Assembly (NCBI RefSeq): GCF_003477885.1
Contig: NZ_QUEE01000009.1
Location: 167,760-231,759, forward strand
Origin: Lachnotalea sp. AF33-28
GTDB lineage: Bacteria > Bacillota > Clostridia > Lachnospirales > Lachnospiraceae
Direction of reading: 5' to 3'
Length of the DNA: 64,000 nt
Below the pieces are notes generated by a model. It saw nothing but the letters and a program-made list of their open reading frames with translations, was not told the origin of the DNA and ran no database searches. This document shows positions 26,868 through 34,138 of the stretch, in pieces. Made by a program: the position numbers and the translations under genes. Numbering within the stretch: position 1 is the stretch's first letter; every line of letters starts with the position of its first letter.

Positions 26868-28571
26868 TTAATCGCTTAGCTTAACAACGACCGTGTCCTC
26901 CAGCCAGGCAATGCTGCCCTCCTTGGGATAGCAGCTCATATCCGAAGCGGCCTCTGCCGCCTTCACAGCCTGATCTGCGGTAAGCCTGTCATAGCGCATG
27001 CCCATGCAGTGCATAAATCCTAATATTCTTAAACTGCTGTAATAATAAGCGGGTTCCACATCTGTGTCCCAGGCAAAAATGGAATGCCCGATCACATCTC
27101 CCTCAACCGTGCTGTTATTGCCTGCCGCTTCTCTTTTCCCCACAAATATCACTGTTCCCGAAAAATCATACTCTCCGGTAAACTCTGCGATATCTCTGCT
27201 GATAGTATCTGCCAGCCGCAGATCCTCCTCATAGCGCTCGCTGTCCGTATAATACAGACGGCTCGTAATCTCTGCCTCTTTCCATACGGACAGGGCACAA
27301 ACCGATATCAGGACCGCTGTTATGGCCAGCCCGGCAGTCCTCCGTTTTATCCTACCGCCGGCAAAAGCTTTGGATCCATCCAAAAGCGCTCCGCTCATAT
27401 ATGCCATAAATCCCATACAGAAGGGCAGCACCAGCTGTGCCCTGGCCACCGGTACCTTTCCCATTACCGCCGTCAGATAAAACGGCCCCGCGCACACGGC
27501 GGCTGATAAGAAAAGCAGCCATATTTTCTGCAGCTTTTCTTTGCGTCCTCTAAATACGATCAACAGAGCAAAAAGAAGGCAGAGCGCAATCCAGGCGAAC
27601 GTACCGATATAAAAGATACCGTCTCCGGTCAACACGTCTTTTATATGCATCAGGATCTGCATGAACCCGTATTTAAAATTGCCGTTTCCCCACTGCACCT
27701 GGTCCGAAACATATCCGGTTTTGCTGAAAAACAGCGCTGTAATGACCTGATTGACGGCAAAGCCGGTTAAAAAAACCACCGCAAGACGGAAAACGTAAAT
27801 AACATCACCGTTTGTGCTTCTTCCATTTTTTCCCGTTATCTTTTCCTTTTCCGGCGTTTCCTTCTTATCCTTCACCCCTTTGTTTTCCGGCATTTCTTCC
27901 CTGTCCGCTTTCTCCGCCCATTTACCGGCCGACCGCAGAAACGAGAGCGCAGCTCCCGTAAAGATGTACAGAGGCATCATTGCCTGATACGTGCCAAAAA
28001 CCAGGGTTGCAGGCAGTACCGCCGCCGCAAACCAAAGGAAACCTCCCCGCTGCCCCCACCTGTGCGCGGCAAGCAGGCTGACTGCCAATAAGGTGACGGA
28101 AAGCATGATTTCCGCCGCCTGCAGTGTAAAATAAAACTGCTCCGCCCAAACAGGATGGGACACAACAATCATGCCAAATACAAGAGCCAGCCCCCGAAAC
28201 CTTCCTTTATGTATCGGAAATCCGCATTCTCCGCCGGCATATTCCAGCAAAAATGTATAAGCGATAAACGCCGTTACAGAGAATATCATCAAAAGCACCG
28301 GGGCAAAAAACGGATTATAAACTTCAAGCCCCAGAAGCCACTTAAGGAATATAAGTCCCTGCCTTCCTATCCCCAGCCAGCTTTCATAAAACTCATTGCC
28401 CAGAAAAATAATCTGCTCCGTATCTATGCCATTATTTAAGCTGAACAGTTTGCTCCCATGCACCAGAAATACAAAAATACCCATAATCAGTATCACATAT
28501 CTGTTCCTGAATAAATAGGCCTTAAAGCAGACTGCCATATCCTTCGCATCTTTCCACTCATTTTTTAACAT
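26868..28571 (-). CDS. Polytopic membrane protein, probable GtrII-like glucosyltransferase
   Basis: The 567-residue protein has about ten hydrophobic segments and a Lys/Glu-rich cytoplasmic loop near residues 220-250 (a run of KEKITGKNG type). The N-terminal GIDTEQIIFLGNEFYESWLGIGRQG resembles the first extracytoplasmic loop of the Glucos_trans_II (GT-C-like) family, where Asp/Glu and a GRxG-type motif are conserved. A soluble C-terminal domain of about 120 residues follows. Members decorate surface polysaccharides using lipid-linked glucose. The gene faces the two cotJ operons and sits between them, sharing the terminator region with the first. The family call is moderate; the acceptor is unknown. 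Confidence 0.65.
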   Translation of the reverse strand: MLKNEWKDAKDMAVCFKAYLFRNRYVILIMGIFVFLVHGSKLFSLNNGIDTEQIIFLGNEFYESWLGIGRQGLIFLKWLLGLEVYNPFFAPVLLMIFSVTAFIAYTFLLEYAGGECGFPIHKGRFRGLALVFGMIVVSHPVWAEQFYFTLQAAEIMLSVTLLAVSLLAAHRWGQRGGFLWFAAAVLPATLVFGTYQAMMPLYIFTGAALSFLRSAGKWAEKADREEMPENKGVKDKKETPEKEKITGKNGRSTNGDVIYVFRLAVVFLTGFAVNQVITALFFSKTGYVSDQVQWGNGNFKYGFMQILMHIKDVLTGDGIFYIGTFAWIALCLLFALLIVFRGRKEKLQKIWLLFLSAAVCAGPFYLTAVMGKVPVARAQLVLPFCMGFMAYMSGALLDGSKAFAGGRIKRRTAGLAITAVLISVCALSVWKEAEITSRLYYTDSERYEEDLRLADTISRDIAEFTGEYDFSGTVIFVGKREAAGNNSTVEGDVIGHSIFAWDTDVEPAYYYSSLRILGFMHCMGMRYDRLTADQAVKAAEAASDMSCYPKEGSIAWLEDTVVVKLSD

Positions 28572-28687
28572 ATTTTAGTCCCCGCTTTCCAAATGGGAAA
28601 TCCCTGATCACACAGATACCAGTTTACGCCCCATTTTACGGTTATGTCAATCATTCACCGACCATTTATTCCATTCATTGCCCTGCC

Positions 28688-28714
28688 GTATTTTTTAATA
28701 ACTACACATACTAT
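28688..28714 (+). promoter_or_regulatory. Possible sigma-E-type promoter of the second cotJ operon
   Basis: CATACTAT (28707-28714) resembles the -10 of the mother-cell sigma-E (CATAnnnT). GTATTTT about 12 bases before it could be the -35. cotJ operons are sigma-E dependent in Bacillus. The match is imperfect. Confidence 0.3.
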
Positions 28715-28754
28715 TATTGTTCCGATTCACCCGGAAACTATACCGAAAGAGTGA

Positions 28755-28863
28755 CACACTGAAGTGTGCGTAGGTCATCAGCCTGCGGCTGGTGACATGA
28801 AATAGGAAGCACACTGAAGTGTGCGTAGGTCATCAGCCTGCGGCTGGTGACATGAGAAAGGAG
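28755..28863 (+). repeat. Two-hairpin leader repeat (UNCG family), two tandem copies before cotJA2
   Basis: Two copies (28755-28800 and 28809-28863) are nearly identical. Each has CACACT-GA-AGTGTG, then GTCATCAGCC-TGC-GGCTGGTGAC with a C(UGCG)G loop. The second ends in AAAGGAG, the ribosome binding site of cotJA2. Orientation relative to the downstream gene is the same as at the other two loci. The first cotJ operon has no such leader. Confidence 0.87.
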
Positions 28864-28870
28864 ATTTGTA

Positions 28871-29053
28871 ATGGAACAGACAAGTTTAAGCAATCATCCA
28901 ACGGCCGCGCCACTATCACTGGCGATTGCCTATATTGTTCCGCAGCCTGAGAAGAACGAAATTTATCCGCATGATCAGGCTCTTAAGCGGGGAACAATCT
29001 TTCCCTGCCTTGACATGCCTTTCACAGGAGGTGCGGATATCCATGAACGATAA
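28871..29053 (+). CDS. cotJA: CotJA, second copy (short form)
   Basis: The 60-residue CotJA-family protein has the core AIAYIVPQPEKNEIYPHDQALKRGTIFPCLDMPF. It lacks the long N-terminal extension of the first copy, which is closer to the usual family length. AAAGGAG is seven bases upstream of the ATG and comes from the repeat leader. The end overlaps the cotJB2 start by 11 bases. Confidence 0.9.
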   Translation: MEQTSLSNHPTAAPLSLAIAYIVPQPEKNEIYPHDQALKRGTIFPCLDMPFTGGADIHER

Positions 29054-29342
29054 CAGACAGGATCAGCTTATGAAACAGATAAACGAAGCCAATTTCTCGG
29101 TAAACGACCTGACGCTGTATCTGGATACCCACCCGGAGGATCAGGACGCATTGAAGCTTTTTCATCAAACTCTGAAACAGAAAAAAGAAGCGGCACAGGA
29201 ATATGAAAAACTGTACGGCCCGCTGGAAGTCTGCATGACATCCGAAGGGACCGGCAAATGGACATGGGGCTCAATGCCCGCTCCATGGGAAGGAGGGACC
29301 TGCCAATGTGGAACTATGAAAAGCGGCTCCAATACCCTGTAA
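29043..29342 (+). CDS. cotJB: CotJB, second copy with read-through extension
   Basis: The 99-residue protein starts at ATG 29043 with GGAGG 11 bases upstream. LMKQINEANFSVNDLTLYLDTHP and APWEGG are the family features. In the first operon the gene ends TGC TAA, with the TAA overlapping the cotJC ATG. Here the same position reads TGC CAA, so the stop is lost and the frame runs 12 more codons into cotJC2. The resulting tail (CQCGTMKSGSNTL) is not conserved in the other copy. Function is probably unaffected, but a longer overlap with cotJC2 results. Confidence 0.9.
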   Translation: MNDNRQDQLMKQINEANFSVNDLTLYLDTHPEDQDALKLFHQTLKQKKEAAQEYEKLYGPLEVCMTSEGTGKWTWGSMPAPWEGGTCQCGTMKSGSNTL

Positions 29343-29917
29343 AAATCAGCAAGCCCAACCCCAGGATGGCCCAGGTTATCATCAGTCAGTTCGGCGGGCC
29401 TGACGGTGAGTTGGCTGCATCCATGCGGTATCTGTCACAGAGATACTCCATGCCTTACCGGGAAGTATCGGGGCTGCTCACCGATATCGGCACTGAAGAG
29501 CTGGCCCATCTGGAAATCGTTGGCGCAATCATCTGCCAGCTGACTAAGAACCTTACCCCGGAGGAAATCACGGCTTCCGGATTTGACAAGTACTATGTGG
29601 ATCACACCACAGCGCTCTGGCCGCAGGCCGCGGGAGGAATTCCTTTTAACGCATGTGAATTTCAATCCAAGGGAGACGCGATCACCGATCTGACTGAGGA
29701 TCTGGCGGCGGAGCAGAAGGCGCGCACCACCTACGACAATATTCTAAGGCTGGTGAAAGATCCCGAGATCAGCGATCCCATCCGCTTTCTGCGCGCCAGA
29801 GAAGTAGTACACTTTCAGCGTTTCGGAGAAGGTTTAAGGATGGTTCAGGAACAACTGGATTCACGCAACTTTTACGCGTTTAACCCAGAATTTGATAAAG
29901 TCAAACAGCTGCAGTAA
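29306..29917 (+). CDS. cotJC: CotJC, manganese catalase-like spore coat protein, second copy
   Basis: The 203-residue protein is highly similar to the first CotJC over its whole length. It keeps the metal-ligand helices (GELAASMRYLSQRY, GTEELAHLEI, AAEQKARTTYD, REVVHFQRFGE). The start MWNYEKRLQYPVK matches MWTYDKRLQYPVK of the first copy and has GGAAGGAGGG upstream. It overlaps the extended cotJB2 frame by 37 bases. It is followed by a strong terminator. Confidence 0.94.
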   Translation: MWNYEKRLQYPVKISKPNPRMAQVIISQFGGPDGELAASMRYLSQRYSMPYREVSGLLTDIGTEELAHLEIVGAIICQLTKNLTPEEITASGFDKYYVDHTTALWPQAAGGIPFNACEFQSKGDAITDLTEDLAAEQKARTTYDNILRLVKDPEISDPIRFLRAREVVHFQRFGEGLRMVQEQLDSRNFYAFNPEFDKVKQLQ

Positions 29918-29924
29918 CAAAGAA

Positions 29925-29958
29925 GCCCCGCATTCGATTCCGAACGCGGGGCGTTTTT
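29925..29958 (+). terminator. Terminator of the second cotJ operon
   Basis: GCCCCGCATTCG pairs with CGAACGCGGGGC (one bulge), followed by GTTTTTATTT. Confidence 0.88.
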
Positions 29959-29987
29959 ATTTGAGACAGCACTGCGGATGCCATGGC

Positions 29988-31154
29988 CTATTTCTCAGCC
30001 GTACTTTTTTTCATTAAAACAAACTGATAGAGCTTTTCCATTCTTCTGCCGAACTCTTCTTTTGAAAAACGCAGCACACTCTTCTGGGCATTCTCTGAAA
30101 GCCGGTCATAGGCCGCACGATCCGCAAAGATCCGCTTCACACATTCAGCCAGCTCCTGCCCATCCTCAAAAAGATATCCGTTATATCCGTCCTCAATCAC
30201 GCCCTTGAGGCACTCATCCATCTTACAAACCGCCGGAATACCCGAGGCCAGCGCTTCAATATAGGTCAGGCCCTGTGTTTCACTTTCCGAAGCATTGACA
30301 AATACGTCGGCGGCTTTATAATATCTGTGCACCTGCTCCGGCTTTACCGCACCGGTGAATACCACCTGTCCGGCAAGTCCAAGATTTTTCACCAGCTCTT
30401 CCAGCTCTTTCTTATGAGGGCCATCCCCGACCACTGCCATCCTTAAGGTGCGGTCGCGCTCCATCAGGCCCTTTAACTGGCTCACCACAAAGTCAATATT
30501 CTTTTCTTTTCCAACCCTGCCTACAAATACCAGCACTTTATCTTCTTTTCCAAAACCCAGTCCGGCCCTCAGCCCGTCTCTCTCGGCGCTTTCCATGGAA
30601 CCGGTAAATCTGCTTAAATCGATTCCTGTAGGTATGGAAACCATGGGTCTGTTCAGGCCGTACCCTTTCAGAGCATCGGAAACCTTTCTGGTAGGCGTGA
30701 CGATCACATCTACTTTTCCCAGCAGAATCCGGGCGAGCCAGGAGACCATTTTCTTTCCCACCCGCTTGCTCTTGACAAAATAGTGTGTGTAATCCTCATA
30801 CATCGTATGATACGTGTGGATTACCGGAATATTCAAATTTTTCGCGATTCTTTTCGCGGCGCAAAGGGACGTGAATTCACTCTGTGAATGAACCAGATTC
30901 GGTTTCCAGTCAATCAGCTCCTTCACATACTCTCCGTAAAATGAAAAAGTTACCCTGGCATCAGGATAGATCGGAAAAGGGATGGATGGCAGGTAATAGA
31001 CATCTCCTTCTTTTCTCGCCCTGCCGGTGTCCGAAAGGGCTAGAATCTTCACCTCGTGTCCCCTCTTGACCAGCTGTTCCTTAAGGTTCATCACAGAAAT
31101 TACCACGCCGTTGATCATCGGGACGTATGCATCAGTAGTGATCAGTATTTTCAT
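29988..31154 (-). CDS. Glycosyltransferase family 4, probable diacylglycerol glucosyltransferase
   Basis: The 388-residue GT-B enzyme has the N-terminal MKILITTDAYVPMINGVVISV and HTYHTMYEDYTHYF, then IPTGIDLSRF and VFVGRVGKEKN. The nucleotide-sugar site ESETQGLTYIEALASGIP carries the EX7E motif. The HTYHTMYEDY region is typical of the branch that glucosylates 1,2-diacylglycerol to make membrane glycolipids (anchor for lipoteichoic acid). It would use UDP-glucose derived through the phosphoglucomutase encoded nearby. GAGGAGAGAG precedes the ATG. It is monocistronic by context. Confidence 0.88.
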   Translation of the reverse strand: MKILITTDAYVPMINGVVISVMNLKEQLVKRGHEVKILALSDTGRARKEGDVYYLPSIPFPIYPDARVTFSFYGEYVKELIDWKPNLVHSQSEFTSLCAAKRIAKNLNIPVIHTYHTMYEDYTHYFVKSKRVGKKMVSWLARILLGKVDVIVTPTRKVSDALKGYGLNRPMVSIPTGIDLSRFTGSMESAERDGLRAGLGFGKEDKVLVFVGRVGKEKNIDFVVSQLKGLMERDRTLRMAVVGDGPHKKELEELVKNLGLAGQVVFTGAVKPEQVHRYYKAADVFVNASESETQGLTYIEALASGIPAVCKMDECLKGVIEDGYNGYLFEDGQELAECVKRIFADRAAYDRLSENAQKSVLRFSKEEFGRRMEKLYQFVLMKKSTAEK

Positions 31155-31361
31155 AACTCTCTCCTCGATTTAAGGCAGACAAAGGGACTTGCCTGCCGTA
31201 TGCCGACGCCTTTCATGCACCGGGCAGTTATCATTTTACTACAGAAAACAGATTATTTGCACTACAATTTTCTTACAATTGACATTCTTTTTTGCTGTGG
31301 TATTGATGGCGCATTTATTGTATGAGCCATCCGTATGTACGGCAAAACCTTTTTAATGAAT

Positions 31362-31404
31362 AATCCAACCGGCCGGGCTGTCTCTCTCCCGCGACGGTTG
31401 GATT
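31362..31404 (-). terminator. Hairpin downstream of the SASP gene
   Basis: AATCCAACCG and CGGTTGGATT form a ten-pair stem about ten bases beyond the SASP stop codon. The following minus-strand sequence is A-rich rather than T-rich, so terminator function is uncertain. Confidence 0.45.
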
Positions 31405-31414
31405 ATAATTCGTT

Positions 31415-31630
31415 TTACATTGAAAGGCTTTTCATGCTTTCTTCTTTCAGCTGCTTCTTTTTCTTTGTGATCAGACCGCCGATTCTGCCGCTTTCCTTAG
31501 CGGACAGGCATCTCCAACCGCCCTCCATGACTTTATCAAATACCCCTATCTCTTCCGCAATTTCCAGTTTCAGCTGTTCTTCCGGAGTAAGGTTGTTTAA
31601 GTCGATCTTTTTTTCTTTTTTCTTAGCCAT
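31415..31630 (-). CDS. Small acid-soluble spore protein, alpha/beta type
   Basis: The 71-residue protein has LKLEIAEEIGVFDKV, where the GPR-protease site would be, and GWRCLSAKESGRIGGLITK, the DNA-binding helix. These match the divergent alpha/beta SASP subgroup common in Clostridia. Such proteins coat DNA in the spore and are degraded on germination. A Lys-rich start (MAKKKEKK) and a C-terminal extension of about ten residues are unusual. A possible forespore sigma-G promoter is at 31685-31713. Confidence 0.85.
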   Translation of the reverse strand: MAKKKEKKIDLNNLTPEEQLKLEIAEEIGVFDKVMEGGWRCLSAKESGRIGGLITKKKKQLKEESMKSLSM

Positions 31631-31684
31631 TTATTTGCCCCTTTCGCGTACTTGTTCGAGTCTCTGTTTCATTGCCGACACTAA

Positions 31685-31713
31685 AAGTATCACCGCTTTA
31701 GGGCTGTTTATTC
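31685..31713 (-). promoter_or_regulatory. Possible sigma-G-type promoter of the SASP gene
   Basis: On the minus strand GAATA (-35, consensus GHATR) and GATACTT (-10, consensus CATNNTA) are 17 bases apart. The -10 has two mismatches. It overlaps the end of the PspC gene. Confidence 0.3.
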
Positions 31714-31909
31714 AATAGATATCTTCAGGGGCTTCCGGCATTACGACCGCCGCCACAAGATAAATGATAATACCCACACCGACACAACCCCATACCGCCC
31801 AGATCAGGCGAAACAGTGTCGGGTCAAGATGAAAGAACTCTCCCAGTCCTCCGCAGACACCGCAGATCATTCTGTTGTTCTTCGATTTATATAATTTCTT
31901 TTCTTCCAT
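31712..31909 (-). CDS. PspC domain protein
   Basis: The 65-residue protein is a single PspC domain: the basic KLYKSKNNRMICGVCGGLGEFFHLDPTLFRLIW followed by one membrane helix (VGVGIIIYLVAAVVMP). PspC proteins sense or stabilise membrane stress. It lies 39 bases after the DUF4097 gene and is the last member of a PadR-controlled envelope operon. Confidence 0.92.
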   Translation of the reverse strand: MEEKKLYKSKNNRMICGVCGGLGEFFHLDPTLFRLIWAVWGCVGVGIIIYLVAAVVMPEAPEDIY

Positions 31910-31948
31910 AATCCAATGCTCCCTTCCGCTCCGTCATCGGAGCAAATG

Positions 31949-32803
31949 TTAATTCCGCTCAAATAAAACTTCTACGTTTCCCACGCCGCATTCAATCGAT
32001 ATGGTCTTGCCGGCGCCGTTGTCGATGTTTTTATTTTTACCCAGTCCGCTGTAGTCCGATTCACCGATGGTAACACCGCCCACTCCGCTGTCAAACTTAT
32101 AGTTATAGCTGTCCTCACTGTCCTGAAGCGTCAACGTTATGCCGCCCACTCCGCAGTCTATGCTGATGTCACCGTCAGTCTGCGCCCCCGCTTCGATGCT
32201 GCCCACGCCGGTCTCTAAGTACAGCTTTTCTGCTGTAATCTCCGTCACCGCGATGGATCCGGTTCCGGCTGAAAGCCGGCATTTGCCGGTCACGGTGAGT
32301 TCATCCGCTTCCATACTCCCTGCTCCTATATCGATATCGGCCTTATCCGCGGTCATGCCGGCAAATTCCACATAGCCGGCGCCCACATCGATATCCAGTT
32401 CCTTAAGTTTCGTTCCCTTTGGTAGCGTTATCGTTATGACGCGTTTTTCATTTAATTTATCGCCGATGTATTTGCCGAACAGATAAAACCCGGAATTGAA
32501 ACTGCCCTTTTCTTTCACTGTCAGAGTACCGTTCTCCAGCTTCCAGCTAAACCTGTCGGACACGCCTTCCGCCTCTACTTTTAGTTCAGGGCCCTCCACA
32601 ATATGGACTTCACCGTAGTTGATATCTAGTTTAAAGCTGTCCAGCCTGCCCGATAAGATTTCACTCACTTTTGCAGTATTATCCGCATCGGCTGCATCGC
32701 GCCATCCTCTGGCTCCCATCAGGAAACTGACAGAGGCCACAATGCCGCCTGCCACTATCATGGGGATCGCAATCCATAAGCAGATCTTCATTATCCGGTT
32801 CAT
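31949..32803 (-). CDS. DUF4097 family beta-helix protein
   Basis: The 284-residue protein has an N-terminal membrane segment (ICLWIAIPMIVAGGIVASVSFL) and a repetitive beta-strand domain. Glycines recur at short intervals: DVGAGYVEFAGM, DIGAGSMEADEL, SAGTGSIAVTEI, ETGVGSIEAGAQ, DCGVGGITLTL and ECGVGNVEVLF. This right-handed helix-like pattern is the DUF4097 (adhesin-like) signature. The domain would face outside. The ATG overlaps the stop of the DUF1700 gene (ATGA). The role is unknown; it is co-inherited with PadR and DUF1700 in many Firmicutes. Confidence 0.88.
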   Translation of the reverse strand: MNRIMKICLWIAIPMIVAGGIVASVSFLMGARGWRDAADADNTAKVSEILSGRLDSFKLDINYGEVHIVEGPELKVEAEGVSDRFSWKLENGTLTVKEKGSFNSGFYLFGKYIGDKLNEKRVITITLPKGTKLKELDIDVGAGYVEFAGMTADKADIDIGAGSMEADELTVTGKCRLSAGTGSIAVTEITAEKLYLETGVGSIEAGAQTDGDISIDCGVGGITLTLQDSEDSYNYKFDSGVGGVTIGESDYSGLGKNKNIDNGAGKTISIECGVGNVEVLFERN

Positions 32804-33537
32804 ACACAGGACCTCCTTCTCCGGAACAATCCGATGCTCCAGTTAAACATGCTGCCCAGCCCGCGCATACATGCCGGCAGCACCTTCCCGTAATATAATA
32901 TGCAAAGCACCAATGACAGCAAACCTAATCCAATCAGCACGCTGCCGGTCCCGCAGAACAGCGCTCCGGTCAGAGGCAGCGTAAACAGTTTCGCCAGCCC
33001 TGCCGCTATACAGAAAAAGCCTGTGCAGAGGAACACGATCAGAAGGACTGCCAGCACGACCCCAACCGCAAACATCACGGAGGCCACGCCGACCATCACT
33101 GCGAATACGGCACTTAGCATCGCGATAATCACCGGAAAACCGATTATGAAGAGCACCACCAGCAGTCCTCCCATGCCGCGGCCAGAGCTGCCGCTTTTCT
33201 GCCCGCCGTCAAAACCGCCTTCTTCACTGTACGGATGACTCTGATCTTCCTTATCACGCCGCTGTTTTTCCTTTTCCACCATCTCATAGGACGGTCCCCG
33301 GTAATGGGGATTGCTATATCCGCGCTCGGTGAATTCGCCGTCCTCTTCGCTGACGCCGCCTTTCACCATAGCGGCCACTTTCGCCGGGCTCTCAAGCTCT
33401 TTTATAATATCCTGTTCGGCTTCCGGCCCGGCATCATCAAAATAGTCGTTATAATACTGCAGCGCTTCCAGCTGTTCTACCAATGGAATGTCCTGCAGCA
33501 GAAACGCAAGCTCATCCAAAAACTCTTTCCTGCTCAT
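32800..33537 (-). CDS. DUF1700 family membrane protein
   Basis: The 245-residue protein starts with the DUF1700 helical bundle (MSRKEFLDELAFLLQDIPLVEQLEALQYYNDYFDDAG and LESPAKVAAMVKGG). A charged linker and four hydrophobic segments follow. Start and stop both overlap the flanking genes, so expression is coupled to padR. A shorter relative is at 63446-63898. The family is thought to act in envelope homeostasis, but no activity is established. Confidence 0.88.
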   Translation of the reverse strand: MSRKEFLDELAFLLQDIPLVEQLEALQYYNDYFDDAGPEAEQDIIKELESPAKVAAMVKGGVSEEDGEFTERGYSNPHYRGPSYEMVEKEKQRRDKEDQSHPYSEEGGFDGGQKSGSSGRGMGGLLVVLFIIGFPVIIAMLSAVFAVMVGVASVMFAVGVVLAVLLIVFLCTGFFCIAAGLAKLFTLPLTGALFCGTGSVLIGLGLLSLVLCILYYGKVLPACMRGLGSMFNWSIGLFRRRRSCV

Positions 33538-33853
33538 ACTTTACCTCCGACAAAATCTTAGATATCTTTGTAGAATAAGTCCCCCACTCTTCCCGATATA
33601 GGCGAAGCTGTGCGCTGCCCTTCTCCGTAATCTTATAATATCTGCGGTTTCTTCCCTGATATTCCATATCATAAGCTTCCAGGCATTCGTCCTTCTGCAG
33701 ACGGCGCAGCACCGGATAGAGCGTGGATTCCGACACATCAATCGCCTGCCGCACATCCTGGGTGATTTTATAGCCATATGTTCCGCCCGGCTCCGTCGAT
33801 ACCACTGCCAGCACGATCGCATCCAGCAATGCCGCACCCGTGTTAAAAACCAT
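33512..33853 (-). CDS. PadR family transcriptional regulator
   Basis: The 113-residue winged-helix repressor has LDAIVLAVVSTEPGGTYGYKI, ESTLYPVLRRLQKDECLEAY and GRNRRYYKITEKGSAQL. The length corresponds to the small PadR-s2 subgroup. It should repress its own operon (padR-DUF1700-DUF4097-pspC). Consistent with this, a consensus promoter and four tandem 17-bp repeats lie immediately upstream. GAGGAG precedes the ATG at 33853. Confidence 0.93.
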   Translation of the reverse strand: MVFNTGAALLDAIVLAVVSTEPGGTYGYKITQDVRQAIDVSESTLYPVLRRLQKDECLEAYDMEYQGRNRRYYKITEKGSAQLRLYREEWGTYSTKISKILSEVKYEQERVFG

Positions 33854-33877
33854 TTTATCAACTCCTCTGCCTTACAT

Positions 33878-33945
33878 AATATTATTTTACTTTCAATATT
33901 ATTTTATATTTAATACTATATTCCATATAATATTATTTGTCAACT
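33878..33945. promoter_or_regulatory. Four tandem 17-bp repeats over the padR promoter (candidate operator)
   Basis: Units begin at 33878, 33895, 33912 and 33929, each starting AATATTATTTT or a two-mismatch variant (AATACTATATT in unit 3). They cover the -10 and -35 boxes. The exact 17-base period and the placement suggest a regulator-binding array, most simply for PadR itself. Confidence 0.6.
33915..33943 (-). promoter_or_regulatory. Sigma-A promoter of the padR operon
   Basis: On the minus strand a perfect TTGACA (33938-33943) and TATAGT (33915-33920) are separated by 17 bases. Confidence 0.8.
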
Positions 33946-34138
33946 ATATTAACTGAATAATTTTCTTTCAAAAGAAAAGCAGCAGTGCCAACAACCCTTA
34001 TCAACAATAACGATGTTGACAAGAGTGGATGACTCTGCTGCATCCCGCCAAAGTTACATTTTTCTTGCTTTGAAGCATACGGAAACCGGAAGCATCAGTT
34101 GTCCAATTAAGATTCGAGTCTCCCATAGGGTTCCTGCG

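Noticed and set aside
33878..33945. CRISPR or minisatellite
   Set aside because: Four short degenerate AT-rich units over a promoter fit an operator better than an array.
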